DNA of 64,000 nucleotides from Phenylobacterium sp. J426 (GTDB taxonomy: Bacteria; Pseudomonadota; Alphaproteobacteria; Caulobacterales; Caulobacteraceae): positions 1,674,001 through 1,738,000 of the forward strand of contig NZ_JAJOMY010000001.1 of the NCBI RefSeq assembly GCF_024699945.1. The letters are read 5' to 3'. Both the position numbers and the translations under genes were made by a program. Positions within the stretch are counted from its first letter, which is position 1, and each line of letters starts with the position of its first letter. A model generated the notes under the pieces. The model was not told the DNA's origin, did no database searches, and saw only the letters and a list, made by a program, of their open reading frames with translations. Below are positions 54,957 through 64,000 of the stretch, one piece after another.

Positions 54957-56610
54957 ATGGCGACGGCGGAGGCTGCGGCTCCGGCGAAGGGCGGCAATGC
55001 GATGGTGGTCGCCGGCGCTTCGGTCGGCACCGTGTTCGAGTGGTACGACTTCTACCTCTACGGCTCGCTGGCCAGCTTCATCACCGCCCACTTCTTCTCC
55101 GGCGTGAACGAGGTCACGGGCTACATCTTCGCCCTGCTGGCCTTCGCCGCCGGCTTCGCCGTCCGGCCGTTCGGGGCCATCGTCTTCGGCCGCCTGGGCG
55201 ACCTCTGGGGGCGGAAGAACACCTTCCTTGTGACCATGCTGCTGATGGGCCTGTCGACTTTCGTCGTGGGGCTGCTGCCGAGTTACGCGACGATCGGCGT
55301 CGCCGCGCCCATCCTGCTGATCGTCATGCGTCTCATCCAGGGCCTGGCGCTGGGCGGCGAGTACGGAGGCGCCGCCACCTACGTCGCCGAGCACGCCCCG
55401 CCCGGCAAGCGGGGCCTCTACACCAGCTGGATTCAGATCACCGCCACCGCCGGCCTGTTTCTCAGCCTGGTGATCATCCTGCTCGTCCGCACCCAGCTGG
55501 GGGAGGAGGCCTTCCGGGCCTGGGGCTGGCGGATTCCGTTCCTGGTCTCGATCCTGCTGCTGGGCGTTTCCCTCTGGATCCGGCTCAAGCTCAACGAGAG
55601 CCCCGTCTTCCAGAAGATGGCGCTGGAGGGGGAAGACCGCGAAGAAGCCCCTGGCCGAGAGCTTCGGCCGCTGGAGCAACCTCAAGCTCATTCTGCTGGC
55701 GCTGGTGGGCCTCACCGCCGGCCAGGCGGTGGTCTGGTACACCGGCCAGTTCTACGCGCTGTTCTTCCTCGAGCGGATGCTGAAGGTCGACGGCGCCCAG
55801 GCGAACACCCTCGTCGCCATCGCGCTGGCGCTCGCCACCCCGTTCTTCATCGTCTTCGGCTGGCTGTCCGACAAGATCGGCCGCAGGCCGATCATCCTCG
55901 CCGGCTGCCTGCTGGCGGCGCTCACCTACTTCCCGATCTTCAAGGCCATCACCGCCGCCGCCAATCCGCAGCTGGCCGCCGCCACGGCCAGCGCGCCGGT
56001 GACGGTGGTCGCCGATCCCGCGGACTGCTCGTTCCAGTTCGATCCCGTCGGCAAGACCGCCTTCGTCAGTTCCTGCGACGTCGCCAAGTCGGCGCTGGCC
56101 AACGCCGGCGTCTCCTATGTCAACGCCGCCGCCCCGGCCGGAACGGCGGCCAGCATCCGCATCGGCGCCGACACGCTCGCCAGCTTCGATGGACGCGGCC
56201 TGCCCAAGCCCGAGTTCGACGCCCGCAAGAAGGCCTGGACCACCGAACTCGGCGAGCACCTCAAGGCGGCGGGCTATCCCGCGAAGGCGGACCCCGCGCG
56301 GGTGAACACGCCGCTCGTCGTGGCCCTGCTGTGGCTGCTCGTCCTCTACGTCACCATGGTCTACGGCCCGATCGCGGCGGCCTTGGTCGAGATGTTCCCG
56401 GCCCGGATCCGGTACACCTCGATGTCGCTGCCGTACCACCTCGGCAACGGCTGGCTGGGCGGCTTCCTGCCGACGACGGCCTTCGCCATGGTCGCGGCCA
56501 CCGGCAACATCTACTACGGGCTCTGGTATCCCATCGTGGTGGCGTCGCTGACCTTCGTCGTGGGCCTGCTGTTCATTCGCGAGATGCGCGGCGCCGATAT
56601 CGAGGCCTAG
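54957..56610 (+). CDS. MFS transporter, metabolite:H+ symporter (MHS) type, one-base insertion
   Basis: This 12-helix transporter carries MHS signatures: VGTVFEWYDFYLYGSLASFI, RPFGAIVFGRLGDLWGRKNT, and LIQGLALGGEYGGAATYVAE. The frame breaks in the G run 55628-55632; with one G removed the product is 550 residues. It is longer than usual for MHS because of a roughly 120-residue loop (residues about 345-460, with a Cys pair in ADCSFQF and VSSCDVA). ATG 54957 is preferred over GTG 54951 because GGGAGG precedes it. The substrate is unknown. Confidence 0.87.
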
Positions 56611-56851
56611 GCGGGGGCGCGTCGGTGCGCTCCTTCCACCCGTGGCGGCCGGCGTAGAAGGCGAGGCCCGCAAGTACGGCGATGAGCACCGCCAGCAGAG
56701 CGCCGGCGCCCAGCAGGTAAGGCCAAAGCGGCCCCAGACTGCGGCCGCCGTCGGTCGGCAGGGAGACCTGATAGAACCCCCAGCCGGCGGCCACCGCCAC
56801 GATCGCCAGTCCCAGAAACGCGAGCCCCAGAACGAGGGCGTGCCTGCGCAT
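56573..56851 (-). CDS. Small two-helix membrane protein, unknown function
   Basis: The 92 residues include LVLGLAFLGLAIVAVAAGWG and WPYLLGAGALLAVLIAVLAG as membrane helices and a basic Pro/Arg-rich tail (APPPRPRYRRRASRE). It overlaps the MFS gene's 3' end by 38 bp on the other strand, so the tail may be an accident of the overlap. No family is recognised. Confidence 0.5.
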   Translation of the reverse strand: MRRHALVLGLAFLGLAIVAVAAGWGFYQVSLPTDGGRSLGPLWPYLLGAGALLAVLIAVLAGLAFYAGRHGWKERTDAPPPRPRYRRRASRE

Positions 56852-56896
56852 GGGCCCTCAACCGGCCGGGGGCGGCCGCGGTTCCGGATACGCAAA

Positions 56897-56923
56897 CGGC
56901 CGCGCCGAAGCCCGGCGCGGCCG
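56897..56923 (-). terminator. Terminator hairpin downstream of fba
   Basis: CGGCCGCGCC (56897-56906) is inverted at 56914-56923 around a 7-base loop; on the minus strand it is followed by TTTGCG, on the plus by CTTTCG. It lies 25 bp after the fba stop. Confidence 0.65.
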
Positions 56924-56947
56924 CTTTCGTGTTCTGTCGGGGCGCGC

Positions 56948-58033
56948 CTACTCGGCGGCGACCGCCGTGATGCCGATCTTGGGCGCCAGTTCGCCGGCGG
57001 CGTAGCGCTTGGCCATGGCCGACAGCGGGATCGGCTTGATCTTGTCGGCGTGACCGGCCGTGCCGAACTCTTCGAAGCGCTGGATGCAGACCTTCCGCAT
57101 CGCCTCCTTGGCCGGCTTCAGGTAGCTGCGCGGGTCGAACTCGCCGGGCTTCTCGGTGAACACCTGGCGGATGGCCGCCGTGATGGCCATGCGGTTGTCG
57201 GTGTCGATGTTGATCTTGCGCACGCCGTGCTTGATGCCGCGCTGGATCTCTTCCACCGGCACGCCCCAGGTCTGGGGCATCTCGCCGCCGTACTTGTTGA
57301 TCAGGTCCTGCAGCTCCTGCGGCACCGAGGACGAGCCGTGCATCACCAGGTGGGTGTTGGGCAGGCGGCGGTGGATCTCCTCGATCACGTTCATCGCCAG
57401 GACGTCGCCGTCCGGCTTGCGCGTGAACTTGTAGGCGCCGTGGCTGGTGCCCATGGCGATGGCGAGGGCGTCGACCTCGGTGGCCTTCACGAACTCGACC
57501 GCCTGGTCCGGGTCGGTCAGCAGCTGGTCGTGATCGAGCTTGCCCTCGAAGCCGTGACCGTCCTCCTTCTCGCCCATGCCGGTCTCCAGCGAGCCCAGCA
57601 CGCCCAGTTCGCCCTCGACCGAAGCGCCCACCCAGTGGGCCATGTCGACGACGTTCTTGGTGACGCGGACGTTGTAGTCGTAGTCGGCCGGCGTCTTGCC
57701 GTCGGCCATCAGCGAGCCGTCCATCATCACCGAGGTGAAGCCGTACTGGATCGCCGTGGCGCAGGTGGCTTCGTTGTTGCCGTGGTCCTGGTGCATGCAG
57801 ATCGGGATGTGCGGATACATCTCGGCCATCGCGTCGATCAGGTGCTTCAGCACGATGTCGTTGGCGTAGGACCGCGCGCCCCGCGAGGCCTGCATGATCA
57901 CCGGCGAGTTGGTGGCCTCCGCGGCCTCCATGATCGCCAGCGCCTGTTCCATGTTGTTGATGTTGAACGCGGGCACGCCGTAGCCGTGCTCAGCCGCGTG
58001 ATCGAGTAGCTGTCGGAGCGTAATCCGGGCCAT
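56948..58033 (-). CDS. fba: Class II fructose-bisphosphate aldolase
   Basis: It cleaves or forms fructose 1,6-bisphosphate in glycolysis, gluconeogenesis or the Calvin cycle. The 361-residue length and motifs are of class [48 protein letters not shown] with zinc-binding His, [12 protein letters not shown], and [15 protein letters not shown]. It is the last gene of the tkt-purT-gap-pgk-fba run, 14 bp after pgk. Confidence 0.95.
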   Translation of the reverse strand: MARITLRQLLDHAAEHGYGVPAFNINNMEQALAIMEAAEATNSPVIMQASRGARSYANDIVLKHLIDAMAEMYPHIPICMHQDHGNNEATCATAIQYGFTSVMMDGSLMADGKTPADYDYNVRVTKNVVDMAHWVGASVEGELGVLGSLETGMGEKEDGHGFEGKLDHDQLLTDPDQAVEFVKATEVDALAIAMGTSHGAYKFTRKPDGDVLAMNVIEEIHRRLPNTHLVMHGSSSVPQELQDLINKYGGEMPQTWGVPVEEIQRGIKHGVRKINIDTDNRMAITAAIRQVFTEKPGEFDPRSYLKPAKEAMRKVCIQRFEEFGTAGHADKIKPIPLSAMAKRYAAGELAPKIGITAVAAE

Positions 58034-58047
58034 CGCCTACATTCCCC

Positions 58048-59250
58048 TTACGATTGCAGGGCCGCCACTCCGGGCAGCTCCTTGCCTTCCATCCATTCCA
58101 GAAACGCGCCGCCGGCCGTTGAGACGAAGGTGAAATCGCCCGTCGCGCGCGCTGCGTTCAGGGCCGCAACCGTATCACCGCCACCCGCGACCGCCACCAG
58201 CTTGCCGGATCTGGCGAGCGCGGCGGCTTCCTGCGCAGCTTCAACGGTCGCCCTATCAAAGGGTTGCACCTCGAACACCCCGAAAGGCCCGTTCCAGATC
58301 AGGGTGCGGCACTGCGCCATTGCGGCCTTCACCTCGTCCAGGGTCGCAGGCCCGATGTCGAAGATCTTCTCCTCGGTCCCGACCTTGTCGTTCGCCAGGT
58401 CGACGGTTCGCGTCTCGACGCCGGGCTTGAGGTCGACCGCCACGACCACATCCGACGGCAGGATCACCTTGCAGCCGGCCGCCTCGGCCTTCTTGAGGAT
58501 CTCGCGGGCGGTGTCGGCCATCTCCTTTTCACAAAGGGATCCTCCGATCTCGTACCCTTGCGCGAAGCGGAAGGTGTTCGCCATGCCGCCGCCGATCGCC
58601 AGGTAGTCCAGCTTGCCGACCAAGTTGTTCAGCAGATCGAGCTTGGTCGAGACCTTGGCCCCGCCGACGATGCCCAGCACAGGGCGCTTCGGATTGCCCA
58701 GCGCGGCGTCCAGCGCCTCCAACTCCTTGCGCATCTGCTCGCCGGCGTAGGCGGGCAGCCGGCGGGCCAGGCCTTCGGTCGAGGCGTGGGCCCGGTGGGC
58801 GGCCGAGAAGGCGTCGTTGACGTAGAGGTCGCCGTTGGCGGCCAGCGCCGCCGCGAACTCCGGATCGTTCTTCTCCTCGCCGGCATGGAAGCGGACGTTT
58901 TCCAGCAGGGCGACGCCGCCCGGCTGCAACCCATCCACGACGCGTTTCGCGTCGTCACCGATGCAATCCTCGGCGAAGGCCACCGGCGCGCCCAGCAGCT
59001 TCGACAGCGGCTCGACCACGGGCTTCAGGCTCATCTCCGGGACGCGCTTGCCCTTCGGCCGGTCGAAGTGGGCCAGCAGCACCACCTTGGCCCCGCCGCT
59101 GCGCAGCCTCTCGATGGTCGGGAGCGCCGCCCGCAGGCGGGTGTCGTCGCTGACGGACCCGTCCTGCATCGGCACGTTGAAGTCCACGCGAGCGAGGGCG
59201 CGTTTGCCCTGCAGGTCGGCGTCGTCGAGGGTCTTGAAGGTCTGGCTCAC
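58048..59250 (-). CDS. pgk: Phosphoglycerate kinase
   Basis: It interconverts 1,3-bisphosphoglycerate/ADP and 3-phosphoglycerate/ATP. 400 residues, full length. Motifs: [35 protein letters not shown], and the C-terminal ATP-binding [15 protein letters not shown] content and codon use match neighbours. It lies downstream of gap with a palindromic intergenic repeat between them. Confidence 0.96.
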   Translation of the reverse strand: MSQTFKTLDDADLQGKRALARVDFNVPMQDGSVSDDTRLRAALPTIERLRSGGAKVVLLAHFDRPKGKRVPEMSLKPVVEPLSKLLGAPVAFAEDCIGDDAKRVVDGLQPGGVALLENVRFHAGEEKNDPEFAAALAANGDLYVNDAFSAAHRAHASTEGLARRLPAYAGEQMRKELEALDAALGNPKRPVLGIVGGAKVSTKLDLLNNLVGKLDYLAIGGGMANTFRFAQGYEIGGSLCEKEMADTAREILKKAEAAGCKVILPSDVVVAVDLKPGVETRTVDLANDKVGTEEKIFDIGPATLDEVKAAMAQCRTLIWNGPFGVFEVQPFDRATVEAAQEAAALARSGKLVAVAGGGDTVAALNAARATGDFTFVSTAGGAFLEWMEGKELPGVAALQS

Positions 59251-59267
59251 CGGAACATCCCAAACAC

Positions 59268-59366
59268 GTCATCCCGGACGGCCGGAGGCCGATCCGGGAC
59301 CCAGGGCTACGCCCGCGCGGTGGCCCATGGGTCCCGGCTCTGCGCTGCGCTCCGGCCGGGATGACG
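59268..59366. repeat. REP-like intergenic palindrome between gap and pgk
   Basis: CGTCATCCCGG at 59268-59278 is inverted exactly at 59356-59366, with further matching GGGACCCAG/GGGTCCCGG blocks inside. This form (GTCATCCCGG...CCGGGATGAC) is a widespread alphaproteobacterial intergenic repeat. It occupies most of the 146-bp gap. Confidence 0.65.
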
Positions 59367-59396
59367 GCGAGGGGAAGCGCGGCGCGGCGGCCGTCT

Positions 59397-60407
<1,011 letters not shown>

Positions 60408-60817
60408 GGGCGGAAATCTCCTGGCTGCGGCCTTTCGGCACGGGTGTGGCCGGGGTTCTTCCGGTCGGGGACGGTGAAGTCAACCCCCGGAAGAACACGA
60501 ATGACGACAATGGATTGCGGGCGGCGCCGGTCCCCTGACCAGCCCCGCCGCCGCAACGCGCAAAGGTCAAGCCTGTTCCTTGAGAGAGAGCGCGTCGCCC
60601 TCCAGCCGCTCCCACCCCACTTCGCTCGTCCCCGGGCTCGTCCCGGGGACCCAGACACACCGATCCCTCAGCAACCGGCCGCGACCTCCGCGGCGCGCAA
60701 CCGGCGCATGCCTGCGTCGATGGATGGCCGCGACAAGCCCCGCCATGACGATGGTGGAGGAGGGCCGTTCGCGCCGTTCGTGCTGTTCGCGGACCCGAAC
60801 CAGCCCACGCAGAAGCC
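60408..60817. repeat. Intergenic stretch between purT and gap with REP-like repeats
   Basis: The 410 bp contain no gene that I can support. A 9-bp stem (GTCCCCGGG 60628-60636 / CCCGGGGAC 60642-60650) followed by CCCAGAC, and a GATGGCCGCGACAAGCCCCG block (60723-60742), are of the same type as the palindrome between gap and pgk and as general alphaproteobacterial intergenic repeats. Confidence 0.5.
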
Positions 60818-62015
60818 TCAGCCCCGAACCGGCCTCACCCTGCCGGCTGCGTCGCGCGCCCTTTCGCGCGCCTCATCCACGTCGGCGGCCCGCGCCAGGG
60901 CCACCCCCCATGCGCCGGCGCTCGAACGCCTCCGGCTTGCCGAACAGCCGCAGGTCGGCGCCCGGCGTGGCCAGCGCCTCGGCGACGCCCTCGAAGGCGA
61001 TCCCTTGCGCCTCCATGCCGCCGTAGATCACCGCGCTGGCGCCCGGCTCGCGCAGGCTGACGTCCGTCGGCAGCCCCAGGATCGCGCGGGCATGCAGCGC
61101 GAACTCGCTGAAGTGCTGCGTGGCCAGGGTCACCAGCCCGGTGTCGTGCGGCCGCGGCGAGACCTCCGAGAACCAGACGTCGTCGCCCTTCACGAACAGC
61201 TCGACGCCGAAGAGGCCGAGCCCGCCCAGCGCCTCGGTCACCGCGCCCGCGATCTCGCGGCTGCGCGCCAGCGCCGCCTCACTCATCGCCTGCGGTTGCC
61301 AGCTCTCGACATAGTCGCCCTTCACCTGCCGGTGGCCGATGGGGGCGCAGAAGCTCGTCTCCACCGCGCCGTCCTTCAGGCTGCGGACCGTCAGCTGGGT
61401 GATCTCAAAGTCGAAGTCCACGCGGCCCTCGACGATCACGCGCGGCTGCTCCACGCGCCCGCCCTCGAGCGCATAGCGCCAGGCGTCGGCGATCTGCTCA
61501 GGAGCCTCCACGTAGGACTGACCCTTGCCCGACGAGCTCATGACCGGCTTCACGAAACAGGGGAAGCCGGTCACCTCAGCGGCGGCCTTCGCCAGTTCGG
61601 CCTCCGACGAGGCGAAGGCGTAGGCGCTGGTCGGCAGCGACAGCTCCTCGGCGGCCAGCCTGCGGATTCCCTCGCGGTTCATGGTCAGCTGGGCCGCTCG
61701 CGCGGTCGGGATGACCGTCGCCAGCCCCTCGGCTTCGATCCGCACCAGCTCGTCCGTGGCGATGGCTTCGATCTCGGGCACGATCAGCTGCGGCCGCTCG
61801 GCCTCGACCAGCGCCCGCAGCGCCGCCGCGTCGGTCATTGCGACCACGTGGCTGCGGTGCGCCACCTGCATGGCGGGCGCATCCGCATAGCGGTCGACGG
61901 CGATCACCTCGCAGCCCAGCCGCTGCAGCTCGATCGCCACCTCCTTGCCGAGCTCGCCCGAGCCCAGGAGCATGACCTTCAGCGCGGTCGGCGAGAGCGG
62001 CGTGCCGAGGCGCAT
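60818..62015 (-). CDS. purT: Formate-dependent phosphoribosylglycinamide formyltransferase (PurT), one-base insertion
   Basis: The ATP-grasp enzyme formylates GAR with formate in purine synthesis. It starts [20 protein letters not shown] and contains [57 protein letters not shown]. The frame breaks at the run 60904-60909 (one base too many, plus strand C). Corrected, it ends in [20 protein letters not shown] with 398 residues and stop at 60818-60820. It starts 3 bp after tkt and is presumably cotranscribed. Confidence 0.9.
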
Positions 62016-62018
62016 GGC

Positions 62019-63993
62019 TCAGCTCAGCTTCGCCTTGGCGGCAGCGGCCACGGCTTCCGCGGTGATGCCGAAGTGCTGGTAGAGCGCCTTGTCCGGCGCG
62101 CTGGCGCCGAAGCCGGTCATGCCCACGAAGACCCCGTCGGCGCCGATGAAGCGATCCCAGCCCATGCGCACGCCCGCCTCGATGGCGACCTTCACCTCGG
62201 ACTCGCCGATCAGCGTCTCCTGATAGTCGCGCGGCTGCGCCTCGAACAGCTCGAAGCAGGGAACGGACACCACGCGGGCGCCAATGCCGTCGGCCTCCAG
62301 CAGGTCCTTGGCGGCCAGCGCGATCGGCACCTCCGTGCCCGTGGCGAAGATCGTCACCTGGGCCGGCAGGCCGGCGGCGGCCAGCTGATAGGCGCCGCGG
62401 GCCGACAGGTTTTCGCCGATCGGGGTGGTGCGGACGGCCGCGGTCTTCTGGCGCGACAGGGCCAGCACCGAGGGCGTCGTCTTGGCGTCCAGCGCCAGCT
62501 TCCAGCACTCGGCGGTCTCCACCGCGTCGGCCGGACGGAAGACGTTCAGGTTCGGCATGGCGCGCAGCGAGGCCAGGTGTTCCACCGGCTGGTGGGTTGG
62601 GCCATCTTCGCCGAGGCCGATGCTGTCGTGGGTGCCCACGAAGATCGTGCGCACGCCCATCAGCGCCGACAGGCGGATCGCGGGACGGGCGTAGTCGCTG
62701 AACACCAGGAACGTGCCGCCGTACGGGATCACCCCCGCCGTGCAGGGCCAGGCCGTTCATGGCCGCGGCCATGCCGAACTCGCGCACGCCGTAGTTCACG
62801 TAGCGGCCGGCGTAGTCGGGGGCGTCGAACACCGGGGTGTTCTTGACGAAGGTGTTGTTCGAACCGGTCAGGTCGGCCGAGCCGCCGATTAGCTCGGGGA
62901 TCTCGCCGAAGATTTTCTCCAGCACCGCACCCGAGTGTTGGCGGGTGGCTGCGGCTGGGGCCTTGGCCTCCGCATCTGCGATGAACTGGTCCAGGGCGGC
63001 GAACGCCGTCTTCGGCAGCTCGCCGGCCATGGCCCGCTCGAACTCGCCGCGCAGGGTCGAGGCGGCGAGCTTGGCCTCCCAGGCCTTGCGGGCCTTCGCG
63101 CCGCGTCGGCCGGCCGACCGCCAGGGCTTCAGGGCCTCGTCCGGCACGACGAAGGGCTCGTGCGGCCAGCCCAGGTTCTCGCGGGTCTTGACCACCTCGT
63201 CCTTGCCCAGCGCCTTGCCGTGCACGTCGTGGGTGCCGGCGAAGGTGGGCGAACCCTTGCCGATGATGGTCTTGCAGGCGATCAGCGTCGGCTTGTCCTG
63301 CTTCACGGCCCAGGCGAGCGCGCGGCGGATCTGCCCCTCGTCGTGGCCGTCGATACGCTTCGTAGCCCAGCCGGCGGCCTTGAAACGGGCCAGCTGGTCG
63401 GTGGCGTCCGAGATGCCGACGTGGCCGTCGATGGTGATGTCGTTGTCATCCCAGAGCACGGTCAGCTTGGCGAGCTTCAGGCGGCCGGCGAGGCTGATGG
63501 CCTCGTGGCTGACGCCTTCCATCAGGCAGCCGTCGCCGGCCACGACCCAGGTGCGATGGTCGACCAGGTCCGCTCCGAAGCGGGCGGCCAGGTGCCGTTC
63601 GGCCATGGCCATGCCGACGGCGGTGGCCAGGCCCTGGCCCAGCGGGCCGGTGGTCGTCTCGACGCCCGGCGTGTGGCCGAATTCGGGGTGGCCCGGCGTG
63701 TTGGAGCCGAGCTGGCGGAAGTTGCGCAGGCTATCCAGCGTCACCGCCTTCACGCCGGCCAGGTGCAGCAGGCTGTACAGCAGCATCGAGCCGTGGCCGG
63801 CCGACAGTACGAAGCGGTCGCGGTCGGCCCAATCAGGGCGGCTCGCGTCGTACTTCATGAACTTCGTCCAGAGAACCGTCGCGACGTCGGCCATGCCCAT
63901 CGGCATGCCGGGGTGGCCGGAGTTGGCCTGCTCCACGGCGTCCATCGATAGGACACGGATGGCGTCGGCCATGAGCTTCGTCGGCGCGGGCAT
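62019..63993 (-). CDS. tkt: Transketolase, one-base insertion
   Basis: The thiamine-diphosphate enzyme transfers two-carbon units between sugar phosphates. It begins [20 protein letters not shown], with [31 protein letters not shown], and [19 protein letters not shown] (ThDP site). The second half ([20 protein letters not shown]) lies in the next frame; one base too many in 62732-62736 is the cause. Corrected length is 657 residues. The start is near the window edge (ATG 63993). Confidence 0.93.
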
Positions 63994-64000
63994 CGAGATC

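Overview
The window is GC-rich alphaproteobacterial chromosome, most likely Caulobacteraceae (Caulobacter/Phenylobacterium-like). Pointers are rcdA (DUF1465, regulator of CtrA proteolysis), usg, the YdbH/YnbE/YdbL set, the aceA-DUF4170-aceB glyoxylate cluster with a divergent ScfR-type regulator, and small alphaproteobacterial DUF1192 and DUF1801 genes. Most of the window is ordinary metabolic and envelope core. Two mobile segments interrupt it.

Region 1 (1-5324) is the end of an integrative element lying against tRNA-Ser(CGA). It holds an AlpA/excisionase-like gene, a gene that looks like an HUH (rolling-circle) replication initiator, and a tyrosine integrase next to the tRNA 3' end. An intact IS21-family element (478-3083, istA/istB) has jumped into the Rep-like gene. 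A 9-bp target duplication is visible, and removing the IS plus one duplicate restores a single 296-codon frame. The integrative element is rich in CTAAG/CTTAG and in rare codons, unlike the rest of the window.

Region 2 (5325-24853) is core: a glycine-zipper protein, a peptide-binding lipoprotein, usg, a NUDIX-pncB-2H-like operon, an erythromycin-esterase-like protein, Dps, a permease with a lipoprotein methyltransferase, an AlkB-like oxygenase, YceI, a fadB/thiolase beta-oxidation pair, an SDR, and ydbH-ynbE-ydbL.

Region 3 (24971-28855) is a 3,885-bp IS1595-type transposon with 26-bp terminal inverted repeats and an 8-bp target duplication. It carries about five passenger genes of unknown function, a tRNA-like sequence and a structured non-coding stretch. 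It splits an EamA/DMT transporter gene, which becomes a clean 297-aa frame when the element is removed.

Region 4 (29770-63993) is core again: a chemoreceptor, the glyoxylate shunt and its regulator, a double-TetR protein, a quinone oxidoreductase, rcdA, an ArsR-SRPBCC-DUF1801 operon, and a large RTX protein with a serralysin-like domain whose zinc ligands are gone. Next come rpmE, an ABC exporter, glpQ, suhB, thiE, a CIO-type cytochrome bd operon with a small DUF2474 subunit, bfd-bfr behind three Fur-box-like sites, an MHS-type transporter, and a central-carbon run tkt-purT-gap-pgk-fba.

Eleven otherwise well-conserved genes carry 12 single-base indels between them, almost all in short G/C runs. 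In every case correcting them returns the length to a multiple of three. These look like consensus errors rather than biology, and the affected genes are annotated as full length with the shift marked. None was seen inside the two transposons.
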